Source of the DNA: Morella rubra
Taxonomy: Eukaryota > Streptophyta > Magnoliopsida > Fagales > Myricaceae
Length of the DNA stretch: 64,000 nucleotides
Direction: 5' to 3'
Assembly: GCA_003952965.2 (NCBI GenBank)
Contig: CM025850.1
Location: 36,923,165-36,987,164, forward strand
Position 1 is the first letter of the stretch, and the number at the start of each line of letters is the position of its first letter. Under the pieces are notes generated by a model. That model ran no database searches. It had not been told where the DNA came from and was given only the letters and a program-made list of their open reading frames with translations. The translations under genes and the position numbers were made by a program. This document shows, piece by piece, positions 48,210 to 59,340 of the stretch.

Positions 48210-49324
48210 AATTGATCCGTATAGTCTGGACCGAATCCTTTCCCCCAAAAGAGATAATTCAACAAGGTTGGGTACCCACTTACAGAGTCATGGCTATTGT
48301 TTGTCCAGAGTATATAAATGATACAATATTTGTTGCTGAAATCTCCAGGTTTTCTAAATTACAGCAGCGGGATATCTCCACGTACTTCAACCGAAGAGAT
48401 GGACCAGCAACTTTCAGATTGACAAGAGTTGTGGAGGATGCCACACATAGTCGTTCAAGAAACGTGCAGTTGCATAAGATTTAAACTGGAGGGTCTAAGT
48501 GAACTCTAGTTGGGAATACCAAGATCCTGCGAATTGGTAGCGCAAAATGGTGACAAAGCATGTTAGAGTCCCACATTGATTAAAGACCATTTAATCTTGT
48601 TTCATATATTTGTTGGGCCACCTCTTCCATTGCCAATTGGTTTTGGGATGAAACTTGATATGGTATCAGAGCAAAATATTTCTGATCTTGGCCCACTTGT
48701 TTGTGTTCCCAGTGTTGTCCACGTGCATGGACCATGTTCATTCGGCCTGCACGTGAGGGGAGTGTTAGAGTCTCACATTGATTAAGGACCATTTAATCTT
48801 ATGCTTTATATACTTGTTGGACCATCTCTTTTCATTACCAATTAGTTTTAGGATGAAACTTGATAAAAGAGAAGGCTTATCTTGTCCAATGTCTTTAAAA
48901 TCCAGCAAGTTCAGCTCAAGACTCTGAACTCTCTTTTTTAGTGCAAAATTAACCCAATTTTCAATATCATGTCTCCGCTTCTCATCCAAATCGAGACGAA
49001 CTCGAAATTGGTCTATAACCTGACCCTGATGCACTTCCAATACTCGATTCACCCAGTTCACACTATTGGTCCGTGCAATTCTACGCAATTTCCTTAGCCT
49101 TTCTGTCACAGTTCATGTACATATATTCGAAATGGAATAAACTTAGTTCTGTGTCAAAGATCAAATCAGGAATGAGAGTCCAAAGCTTTCGCAAATCGAC
49201 GAGAAAGGATACCAGTTCTTGCCGCCTCTTTCATTGTCACGAGAGACAGAATGAAAACCAGAATCTCATCCGGCATTCCGCTTATCCGATCCTCCTCGTC
49301 AAAACTGTTTCCCTGAGCACCCAT
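48210..49324 (-). pseudogene. F-box/FBD/LRR-type gene remnant, interrupted by a TRIM
   Basis: The remnant starts at an ATG at 49324 (MGAQGNS) followed by a clear F-box (DRISGMPDEILVFILSLV, then GILSRR). The frame then shifts, continues as KLWTLIPDLIFDTELSLF, and shifts again to RIARTNSVNWVNRVLEVHQG and FALKKRVQSLELNLLDF, the usual order in plant FBD-type F-box proteins. At 48865 a TRIM interrupts it. Beyond the TRIM, at about 48290-48460, come leucine-rich-repeat fragments (CTFLERLCVAS, NLKVAGPSLRLKYVEIS, NLENLEISATN). Intact relatives act as substrate adaptors in SCF ubiquitin ligases. With at least two frame changes and an insertion, this copy is not expected to work. The 3' limit is uncertain. 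Confidence 0.8.
48561..48865 (+). mobile_element. TRIM retrotransposon inside the F-box pseudogene
   Basis: A 305-bp fossil element: LTRs of about 100 bp at 48561-48660 and 48763-48865 (start TGTTAGAGTC, end ACTTGATA), a primer-binding site TGGTATCAGAGC directly after the first LTR at 48661, and a purine tract GTGAGGGGAG before the second LTR. It has no coding capacity. Flanks AAGCA and AAAGA are not an exact target duplication, which suggests some age. The related element at 51286-51597 is of the same family. Confidence 0.88.
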
Positions 49325-51285
49325 TTCAGTTGGAAGCAAGAGAAAGAAAACCTCAGCATAAAACCCAAGAACGTTCGAGTACAATAAAATCCAAACACAG
49401 CACAGAAGAAGCAACAATTTTCTAAGGCAGGAGGGATTACCTTCTGTTTTTTGGGATACAAAGAAGCGTTTTCCTTCATTCCCTTATTATTTTACAGATC
49501 TTTAGAAACCCTTTTGATGGCTTTAACTCAATCTGTCAGCTGTAGATATTGCCAACACAATCAAAGACTATCGAATGTGGCCCAAGAAGCAGTGTATGAT
49601 AATAAAAACATGCGAGGATAAGCACTTGCCGCTTAAACAAAAACTGTTATTGTCCCACCCCAGGGCCAGGATCAAGGGCAGTTTTGGGGAACAAGGGGAT
49701 TAGGGTTTGGTTGAGAGGAGTTGGGAAAGGAGAGACTTGGAAGAGTGGATCTTTGACTGGGCCGTGATGGCACCCACTGGGAGTTGGGCTTCTGTTCCTT
49801 TGGGCGTTGAACTCGAGCTCCTGTTGGCCATGAGCTGCTTTTGCAAAGGTAACCCAGAGGCCCTTCTGATTTGCAATGGGTTCAGGCCACGAGAGAAGTC
49901 AGTACTCAACGTATAGCTCTCTAGGGTTTACGAAATAATCGGGATTTTAGTTTGCTTTTGTTTAGGCATAAAATGAAGAAAATAAGAAAATATTTACAGA
50001 AAAAAATTAAATAAGTTTAGATATTTGACTAATTTCTTAAAAATGAGCATATACTATTTAGTTCTCACCTAAAAATTTAAAAAATATTTTGTAATAGTTC
50101 GATAAAGAGTTTCAGTAATTGGGCCTTGAGATCTAGAGCCACCACGACAATGTGTGCCGTTTTGGAAAGGTAGCATATGGGGAGGATGACGTGGCAATGG
50201 TCATGTGAGCTTGACGTTGGAGTTGATGCGGATGAGATTTACGTTAGTGAAATTAATTAAGAGTAATAGAAGGATTATTTTTTGAGAGTTAGTAAATTGA
50301 AGAACTAATTTTTCTATTTTTAAAATCTAAGAATTAAAAAAAAAAAAAAAAAGAAATTAGTAAAATCCAGCTACTAAAAATGAAATTTCACTATAATAAG
50401 GTTTTAATTTAAGAGGTTGATTGCCTTAAATGTTATTTTGGAGAGCAAATCCCAAATTAGAAAGTAATTTGAAGGGATAAAGTATATTTTGTTATTTTAT
50501 TTATTTGTACTTGGTTTATGACGATAATGCCTTTGACCAATTTTGTATATATTAAAGATATTATCGTCAATTCATTAAGTTATCGAGAATATTATTGTCG
50601 GACAAATGGTGCAAAGTGTCGAATATTAGTAGTTAAAAGGTACAATATGTCAAAGTGGGTAGTTTAGAATGTAAAGTTATAATATTAATAGTTGAAGAGT
50701 GTAATGTGTCAAAATTGATAGTTTATGATATAATGTGTCAAAAAAATTGATAGTCAATGAGTGAAAAGAGTGTTTATCTCTTATTATTACGCAAATTTTA
50801 TTTTTACTTACTAGGTTTTAATGCTATTTTAAGAGATTTATTGGGTTTCCAAAAAAATAGTCTTAATCACTTGGTTTTGGCCCGTAGATCACTAAGCCCA
50901 ACTTAGTCAAAATGATTTAATGAAAAGTTTGACACATAGATTAAATATCACAGTCAACTGTAACTTGCCACGTGATATACGGCATGACACCTATCATAAA
51001 AAATAAAAATAAAATATAGATTTAAAAATTTATAAAATATTAGAATATTAAAATGTTTTAAACACTAAAAATAAGAATTAAAAATGTAAAAGATAATGAT
51101 GGAAAATTATATCGATTTTTTCAAATGATAATCAGATACTTTCCAGTCTTAGAAGATATCCACATGCAAGTATTTCATTTGAGGGTGTTGACAGGGATTT
51201 TATGATTTGCAAGCAAGTGTAAATTGTAATTATTTAAAGGCAGTATTGAAGATGGCATTTTGAGACTGCCAGCTACGGAGATTGC
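49325..51285. other. Intergenic region
   Basis: This stretch holds the 5' flank of the F-box remnant and about 1.9 kb with no supported gene. A 69-codon frame at 49700-49909 has no recognisable domain. At about 50550-50790 lies another member of the dispersed family near 8.0 and 17.7 kb (words such as AAAGTGTCGAATATTAGTAG and GTCAAAATTGATAG). Confidence 0.5.
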
Positions 51286-51597
51286 TATCAAGTTTCATCT
51301 CAAAACTAATTGGCAATGGGAAGAGGTAGTCCAATAGGTATATGAAATACAAGATTAAATGGTCCTTATCAATGTGGGACTCTTAACACTCCCCCTCACG
51401 TGCAGGCCGAATGAACATGGTCCATGCATGTGGACAATACTGGGGAACACAAACAAGTGGGCCAAGCCCAGAAATATTTTTGCTTTGATACCATATCAAG
51501 TTTCATCCCAAAACCAATTGGCAATGGGAAGAGGTAGCCCAATAGGTATATGAAGTACAAGATTAAATGGTCCCTTATCAATGTAGAACTCTTAACA
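51286..51597 (-). mobile_element. TRIM retrotransposon with ATTGC target-site duplication
   Basis: A 312-bp fossil element on the minus strand: LTRs at 51286-51388 and 51494-51597, a TGGTATCAAAGC-type primer-binding site beside the right LTR, and a GTGAGGGGGAGTG purine tract beside the left LTR. The five-base target duplication ATTGC is exact (51281-51285 and 51598-51602). There is no coding sequence. It looks structurally whole and younger than its relative at 48561-48865. Confidence 0.92.
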
Positions 51598-51889
51598 ATT
51601 GCACATAGGGTTGTGTAATTCCATTATCACGGTACTGGTGGGGCAATCGTTTTCACGGCAACTGAGGTGGTTCTTGAATTCGCCGTGGACAGTAATATTG
51701 GCAGTGATGATGAAGCTGCTAGGCGAGGGCGGCTTCACCACCATTGTAGAAAAAGAGGAAAAAAAAAAAAAAGGACAAGCGCCCCAGGAAGGAATATTTT
51801 AGAGTTCGTATTTCGTTTGGGAAGTCCTGAATTGTAAAATTTTCGAGACACCCCCTTTTCATTTTCTCTATCTCTCTTAATCGAATAAC

Positions 51890-51916
51890 TCCTCTCTCTC
51901 TCTCTCTCTCTCTCTT
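51890..51916. repeat. (CT)n microsatellite
   Basis: A CT dinucleotide run of about 13 units just left of the hAT element. A shorter CT run lies inside the element near 52345. Confidence 0.85.
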
Positions 51917-52030
51917 AAGCTTGTATTTTCGAACAATTGAGGCACTGCTCACCACAACCACTGCCGTTAAGCGAGTGATTTTTGCTATTGGTGATGGCTG
52001 GTGCGGTGGTAAAAAATCAGCCACCGCCCA

Positions 52031-55000
52031 AGTTGGTAGCGGTGGATTTTTGCCCCTGATAGTGCTGTTCAGTGCCACCGAAAAATTCCGGTGGCACCGG
52101 CACCGGGTTGTAGGTACTTGACTTTGTCGGTGCTGGTTTGAGGTTTTTAACAAAACCCGGTGCCATTTTCCGGTTCCGGGTATCGGACACTACAAAAAAA
52201 AAAAAAAAAAACCCAAAACGACGCATTTAGTTTAAAGCCCCTTCCCCTATAATTTTGTTCGCATACCCCCTATCCCGAACAGCTGAACTCCCCATTCCCC
52301 CCTGCGAGTCTGCGACCAGCGCCCCCCCAACCCCCTGCGAGTCTCTCTCTCTCTCTCTTTCCGCTCCCTCTTTTGCCGACCACCACGCCTGCAGCTCCCA
52401 TTTTGCTCCCATTTCCTCTGCCAAGTATTGTCTGTCACATCTCTCTCAAGTGCATGGATTGAGATTCGTTTAGGTATGTTAAAAATCAATTAATTTGTTA
52501 ATTTTAATTTGTTCTATTGAAAATATTAGGACATATATTATTGCTGAATGTTTTTCCCATTGTTTGTTGTTTTTAGGGTTTGTAATGTAATAAATTTGGG
52601 AAGTTTAAGAAAACAAGAAAAATAAATTTGTTTTTAGGGTTTTTAGGATTTGTTAATTTTAATTTGTTCTATTGATAATATTAGGAAATGTATGAACGTT
52701 TTCCCCATCGTTTGTTGTTTTTAGAGTTTGTAATTTAATAAATTTGGGAAGAGATTTGGATTATTTATGCAATTTTATAGTTTTTGGAATCTGTAATAGG
52801 CTGCTAAATTTGGCCAGGAGCTATTATTTGGATTAATTGTCTAAACCCTCTGTTGCTAAACCCTCTGTTGTTAATTTACAGATGGACACTCCACCACAAT
52901 CACATTCATCTGCAGCCACATGTAGTAGTGCTACTGCTATGTCGCCCTTAGTATCGTGTCCGGTTGTTGGGTCCACTCCGGATTCTGAGACAATGGGGTC
53001 AATGGGTGGATGATGTAAGTGGACGACCACCACGCCCTAAACCCAAAAAAAGGAAAAACTTGAACCCTTCTAATGTATGGCTGCACTACACCAAGGTACC
53101 TAACTCTATCCACCTAAAGCAAAATGTAATTATTGTAAAAAAATTTTATGGCTCATCACAAGAATGGGACATCGGGGTTATGGCAACATCACAACATTTG
53201 TCCATATTTCAAGAGAAATAAGGGGGGTCAGTTAGATGTTGGGCAGATGTTTTTGACTCACGATGCTGAGAAGTCAACGGGTCTGATGTTGGAACGATGG
53301 GGGTGACACGTAAGTTTTATGAGAAGACTATTAAAGATCTTATTGCTATGATGATAATTATCGATGAAATGCCTTTTATTGTAGTTCAAAAACATGAATT
53401 TATGGATCTCATTCACTATCTGGAGCTAGATTTAAAATGCCATCTAAGATAACAATTATGAGGCTTTGCATAAAACTTTATTTGAAGGAGAAGGAGAAGT
53501 CGAAGCATCTGATTCGAACGAATGGGTATAGAGTGTCTTTTACCACAGATACTTGGACATCGATTCAAAATTTTAATTATATGTGTGTGACTGGACACTT
53601 TATCAATGCTAATTGGACCTTGCAGAAGAGAATTTTATCTTTTAGAAGGGTGTAGTATCATAAGGGAGTTAGTATTGCTAAGGAAATAGAAGATTGTATG
53701 AATGACTGGGGGATACAAAAGATCCTTACAATAACAGTTGACAATGCCTCCTCTAATGACACTGCCATTGACCATTTAAAGAGGAGGCAATTGCAAAAAG
53801 ATACTCTAGATGTAGGGAGGATTGTTTGTGGCCATGAATTCGTACACTTGAGATGTTGTACACATATTTTGAATTTGATTGTATCTGAGGGGATGAAAGA
53901 GGTTGATAAGTCAATTACTAAGGTTCGGAATATGATCAAGTATGTTAAGTCATCACCCTAAAAGGTTAGACAAGTTTAAAGAATGTGTGCAGATTAAAGA
54001 GATTACATTTATTCAATTTTTGACTCTTGATGTTACCACTTGTTGGAACTCAACTTATTTGATGTTGGATGTGGCTTTGAAGTATCGAGAGGCATTTGAG
54101 TTGATATTGGATAAGGATGGGCATTTTATATTGTATTTGGGAGAAGAGGGGCATGGGAGGAGAGGATTAGGCCCCCTCACACTCGAGGATTGGGAGCACA
54201 TCCGTCACTTTGTAAAATTCTTGAAGTTATTTTATGAAGTAACAATAAGAATGTCGGGATCAAATGTGTCTACAGCTAATGTCTACTTGGAGGAGTTGGC
54301 TAAGATACATAGCCATTTGGACAGTATTCTTCTAGTAATGATACTTTGCTTAAAGAGATAGCATCATGCATGAAAATGAAGTATGACAAGTATTGGGGTG
54401 ATTTGATGATAGTGAATAGACTTTTATTTGTTGCAGCATTGCTTGATCTAAGAAACAAGATGATTGTACTGAATTATTGGTTTAAGAAAGTAATGGGAGA
54501 AGCGGAAGGCGAAGTTATGGCATTGAATGTGAAGGGTACTTTAGAACGGTTGTTTACGGAATATAACAATGACAACCATGGTAGTGTCGGGAAGGTGGGC
54601 GACAATGATAGTATGACTATGGGAGATAATGAGGATTGAGATGAGTTTGAACTTGTAAGGGCTGCTAGCCAAATTTCAGACCCCAAATCTGAGGTGGAAA
54701 GATATTTATCAAAGTCAGTTGAAATTAGTTATCCATCTTTACGATGTTCTTACAGTTACTTCATCCCAACCCTCATTATTCCCCATAGTCACATTATCAC
54801 TATCACCCACCAAAGCAAAATTTTAAATGAAGGAGCCTTTAGATCGAGGAATAGGGATTTGAAAGAGTTACCCATCTTTACGATGTTCTTACAGTTGCTT
54901 TTCTAAGTTTATTACTTTGGATTTTATTGGTTGAAACTTTAGATTTTCATCTTGTTGTGATGTTCTTTAAGTTTATTGATTTTAGATTTTATTAGTTTGT

Positions 55001-55342
55001 ACTTTAAATTCTCATATTATCTTTTAAGATGATATTTTAATTTTATTGATTTTGGATTTAATTAGTTTAGATTTTAATGATATGTGATTAATGGACAAAA
55101 AAGAAAAAAGAAAAAAATACATTGGGCCAAGTGCATAAAATGCTAAAAAAATGGCCAAATATGAATGTAGGTAACCGGAAACCGCCACCGCTAAGGGTCG
55201 ATTTTTGCCCTTAACGGTGTAGGTGTAGGTGGCAATTATTTAAAAACCAGCCTATCCGGTGTAGGTGCCGGTTTTGGCCAAAACTGACACCTACACCGGG
55301 ATTGAACAGCCCTAGGCCCCGATTCCACCGCTACCAACCCTA
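52031..55342 (+). mobile_element. hAT-superfamily DNA transposon, decayed
   Basis: The outer terminal repeats are GTTGGTAGCGGTGGA near 52032 and its inverse ending at about 55342 (minus strand TAGGGTTGGTAGCGGTGG). A second inverted pair lies just inside: TAGTGCTGTTCA at about 52060 and, from the right, TAGGGCTGTTCA. The subterminal regions hold many ACCGGTG/CACCGG-type repeats. The interior encodes a plus-strand transposase remnant: BED-finger-like KKRKNLNPSNVWLHYTK at about 53.06 kb, TTDTWTS at about 53.55 kb, LTITVDNASSND at about 53.73 kb, CTHILNLIV at about 53.86 kb, TCWNSTYLML at about 54.04 kb and ALLDLRNKM at about 54.44 kb. The frame is broken several times (stops near 53.22 and 53.65 kb, frame changes near 53.3, 53.95 and 54.35 kb). 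The C-terminal dimerisation region expected after SEVERYLS (54.70 kb) is missing, so it cannot be autonomous. An eight-base target duplication could not be confirmed. Confidence 0.85.
52870..54720 (+). pseudogene. hAT transposase remnant
   Basis: This is the coding part of the element at 52031-55342. It begins with an ATG near 52881 (MDTPPQSHSS), runs through the BED-finger, RNase-H-like and helical domains named there and ends abruptly in the dimerisation region. At least five stops or frame changes break it. The GLGPLTLEDWEHI and NVYLEELAKIHSHL blocks match plant RICESLEEPER/ZBED-like transposases. It is a DNA-transposon relic and not a domesticated gene, because no single frame covers the domains. 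Confidence 0.8.
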
Positions 55343-57299
55343 ATTACACATAAAGCATGGGCCATAATTAGAAATAGGTTCAAATAGAAGGAAAAGTAGA
55401 GTGAATAAGCCATTTGGAATTTCGGTCAGTGGTGAGGCGTAAACCACCCAAAAGTTAATATAAAACCACCCATAATTTTATATAAGAATGAAAAACGAAA
55501 TACGAAGAGAATCTACATGATAATCACATGTTAGACGAAAAAAAGAATTGAAAAGAAAAGAAAAGAAAAGAAAATACTAAATAGATGGTTTTCAACAATT
55601 TCTACCCATCCCACTGCTTCCATACCAAATTCCACCTTGTTTTCCTCTCTCCCTCTCTGTACCCGTTACTGTGCTTTGTGCAAGACACCACTCGGGTTTT
55701 GATCTAAACACTCGTCTAATTCGGGTATCGCTTTATCTCATCTTTGTACTTTTTTGGGCTTCATATTTCTTTCGTTGGCCGTTTATGGGTTTTCTGGTGG
55801 CAATCCACGGGAATTGATGAGCTCCGGTCATTGAATCTTGTAGGATGCGGATTAAGGTTTATATATGTAAAATATGGGACTTCGATACTCCTTGAATCGA
55901 ATCTAATTTATGAGCTAATAATGCATCCTATCTTTCATATGAAGGGGCTCAACAGCTCAAGTCTGCATCTTACTTTCTTTCTTTCTTACTTTTTTCTTAT
56001 TTCGTTGAAGTTTTAATCCTGTGGGTAGATGCAATTTCGTTTATTTATGGGCTTTGGGTACATGATTTTAGGGTTAGGCAGATCTTACCACCTTGATTTG
56101 TGGTCGACAGATCTTACTACCTTTATTTCAAGGCCATGTCTGATTGTGTTGATTTTTGCCTCATCTTTCTCTATGTATAGGTTGTGCTGTTGCTATCAGA
56201 ATTCATTTCCTTAGTTGGTGCCTCTAATGAAATTAAGTCTTTTTTTTCTTTAAAGATGCATGTTTAAGATAGCGGCTCATCATTTGCGGTCAAAATGATC
56301 AGGGAAGTAGCCTACGCAACAAGTGAAACTGGAAAGGCTTGCGTCTAAACATTTTTACAATGGCCTTGGGCTTAGCTTGGGTCTATAAAATAAAATGGTG
56401 GAAGTTTTGAGAAAACGCGACTCATAATTTGTGTTGTTATTGTTTCCTGAGAGGACATTTGTACCGGATGTGGTTGCAATAGGAAGGTAGGGTAACTATT
56501 TCGTGTTCTGGGATCAGAAGTAAATTGTCAAAATCTAAGGTTGGAAATCCCGTCTCTTTACATTTGTACCTTTCTCAGCTATCAACCAGTTTTACTTGGG
56601 GATGGGACCTAATTATGTATGGAGGAGGTTCAGTGATGTTGTTTAAGAATTTGATTACTTGAGCTTCATGAAAGTGTATGGAATATTGGAGTAAGTTATT
56701 TTTGATCTGTGTTCTGCTTGTTGTACTTTACTTTAAGCTCAGTTTGCCTCGATTATTCTTGAAAATTCATTGAGATTGCCTAGAAATCATTCTATTTAAG
56801 CTGATTACATGTGATTGAAGTTTTACTTCCCCTAGACCTAGACTAATTCTGTAGTTGATTTGCATCTCCATTTGATGACGATAACTATTTGAGACCATAA
56901 TTAGAAATGTTTGAATAGGACCTTTATGGTGTCCGTGCTTCTTTGCAACTCAAATGAAAGCGTTCACAGGATTTGCTCCAATCTCAAATTTACGGGCATT
57001 GGTTGAGTCTCTACAAAGTGAAGTTTGTTAAGTGCAAACTAAAATTTTTATTTCAAGGCCATGCCTGATTGTGTTGATTTTTGCCTCATCTTTCTTTATG
57101 TGCTATGTGCTGTTGCTATCAGAATTCATTTCCTTATTTGGTGCCTCTAATGAAATTAAGTCTTTTGTTTTTAAAGATGCATGTTTAAGATAGCGGCTCA
57201 TCATTTGCGGTCAAAATGATCAGGGAAGTAGCCTACGCAACAAGTGAAACTGGAAAGGCTTGCATCTAAACATTTTTACATACTTTTGATTCATATAAA
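55343..57299. promoter_or_regulatory. Promoter, leader exon and intron region of the NINJA-like gene
   Basis: A probable 5' UTR exon lies around 55620-55720 and ends near CTAATTCGG/GTATCG. The rest up to 57299 would be intronic and leader sequence. A short GAAAA microsatellite lies near 55552. A partial copy of the leader and first codons lies at 56122-56385 and is listed separately. No other gene is seen. Confidence 0.5.
56122..56385 (+). pseudogene. Partial duplicate of the NINJA leader and first codons
   Basis: This segment is about 95% like 57047-57339, which carries the real leader and start codon. The copy has lost about 30 bases that include the genuine ATG, but keeps AATGGCCTTGGGCTTAGCTT, the codons of the EAR repressor motif, followed at once by TAA. 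It creates a different ATG (M-A-L-G-L-A-W-V-Y), so if transcribed it would be a short upstream frame. It is best read as a broken tandem duplicate inside the leader intron or 5' UTR. Confidence 0.8.
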
Positions 57300-59340
57300 A
57301 TGGAAGATGAGAATGGCCTTGAGCTTAGCTTGGGTCTATCTTGCGGTGGATTATCTGTCAAGTCCAGGGGTAAGAATGGTAGCTCCTCAGATATTAGGAC
57401 TGAAGAAGGTGATAGAGGGAACAAATTGGTAGATGATTTTAAGGACTTTCTTCATACTGGCATCCAGAAACAAGACGCAAGTACTGGATCACAGAGAAGC
57501 GAACCAGTAAAGTGTCAGGAAAACTTTTTTAATGACCTCTCCAAGACCAATGCTGAACCGGATGCTTCTATGAACTTGAATGCAAGAGGGGTCTGGGGGG
57601 AAAACGGCAACAAGTCCGCTGAAATGGAGGAAGAAAAATGCCTAGAGGTAAGTAACAAGCGTAAGATGTTGTTTGATGAGATCAACCAGCAAAAGAAGCA
57701 TGAGAGAGAAGCTCATACTGATTTACAGGACAAGACTAGAACATCTCACATTTCTATAACAACAGACGACGGTTCAACTGCTGAAAATGAAGATGTGGCA
57801 GAGTCTGAAGTCGAGGGTTCATCCTCAAGGCTTGTTTCACAACATGATGATGGCCCCAAAAGATTCTTTGGGGTCAGTGCTTCTTCTGATGTTCCGAAGG
57901 ATGTTCGAGGGTTGGCAGATTCAGGTGTTGTGGACTTAAATGGGCAGAAGAAGTTTAACAGTCCATTGGAAAATGAATTTAAGCTTGGCAACTTGACCTA
58001 TAGTGTTCCTTTCTCAATCCAATCAGTAAACATGATGAATGTGCCTTACACTTTGCATGTGAAGGAGTCAAACTCTGTTGGGGCACCTAGCACGTCAGGC
58101 CATCCACCCCAAGGAATGGTGCAGGTGATGCCTTCCGCAAGTAATGATCGATCAGGGACACACCCTATGAATCCTGGGAACTTGCCGTTAATGTTTGGCT
58201 ATTCACCAGTCCAACTTCCGTTGTTGGATAAAGATAAATCTTGGGGTTTGGTTTCTCAAACTCAACAGTTCCACCCTTCCTATGCTTTCAGAGGCCCACC
58301 AAACTCGGGTAAAATATCTCAGGGTTTTACTAGAAACTGTTTTATACATTTTGAGTAAACATGGTTCGAATACTAATTGAATGGAGAAATGTTTGTCCCT
58401 TATCCTCAGTTGTTACCTACCCATGTTCTTCTGCACACGGAAGGCTGTGACCTTTCCTGAAAATTAACTGAACATAGTTGATTTAATTATGCTTTGTCAC
58501 CTGGCCCTGGATGCTAGATTGTTTATTCAACTTAAGCCCTAGGGAGAACTGGAATAACTTGGCCTGTGTTTGATAGAGACATAAAGTTTAACTGGTTTCC
58601 GTCCATGACGCTATGATTTGTTATGCTGCAAGGGGATGATATCTTTGAACGAGTTAATTAGAACCGATCCCAATTGCCTAATGTCTCTGGCTTTCCCTTT
58701 CTATGCTGTTAGAAGGGAAAATAATCTGCTGAAATAAGTTTCTGATATCAATTTTTTCAGTCATATTACATTATGTTTTATCATGTGTCAAGGCTTCTGA
58801 TTGGAAATGAATTCTTACCCCTTTTGTATTGATGTGCTTGTGTCATCGCTGGTAATCCCACCTAATTCATCAGAGGCTACACAGTATGATGGAAGGACAT
58901 TAGAACGGGCCAAAGCTGATGGCAAACAGAATGGCCCTGAAGAAGGCTCGTCTTCTCAGGTGGAGGAAGATGCAAGAGGGAGTAGCACAAACCTCAGGGC
59001 AAAAGATGCTTCTGACCGTCCAACAGCAGATGGTTTCTCTCTCAATTTTTCAGCTATAAAGCCAGGCATTGCTGCGGATCTGAAATTTGGGGGTTGTGGC
59101 TCTTACCCCAACCTACCGTGGGTTTCTACCACCAGTCCAGGCCCAAATGGTAAGACCATTTCTGGTGTTACTTACAGGTACAGCACAAATGAAATCAGGA
59201 TTGTGTGCGCTTGCCATGGATCCCATATGTCCCCTGAAGAGTTTATTCGGCATGCAAGCGAAGAGCATGATAATCCAGAGAATGGCAGTAGTCTGGCGAC
59301 ATTTCCTGGTAGTAATCCTGCTGCCTCTGCTCAGAGCTAA
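57300..59340 (+). CDS. NINJA: NINJA-like adaptor protein (jasmonate co-repressor complex)
   Basis: Two exons, 57300-58308 and 58874-59340, join in phase to 491 residues. The protein is predicted to bridge JAZ repressors to the co-repressor TOPLESS in the nucleus and so dampen jasmonate responses. The EAR motif LELSLGL (residues 7-13), which binds TOPLESS, is at the N-terminus as in all NINJA/AFP proteins. A central basic stretch (NKRKMLFDEINQQKKHERE) fits the family nuclear-signal region. The C-terminal domain in exon 2 (GGCGSYPNLPWVSTT, TYRYSTNEIRIVCACHGSHM, SPEEFIRHA) is the conserved JAZ-binding part. The long middle region (SQTQQFHPSYAFRGPPN before the exon junction) favours NINJA over the shorter ABI5-binding AFPs. 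The start is fixed by the EAR context. A 565-bp intron separates the exons. Confidence 0.93.

Noticed and set aside
49700-49909. Possible small gene right of the F-box remnant
   Set aside because: Frames are open on both strands for about 70 codons, but neither has a recognised domain or clear splice borders.
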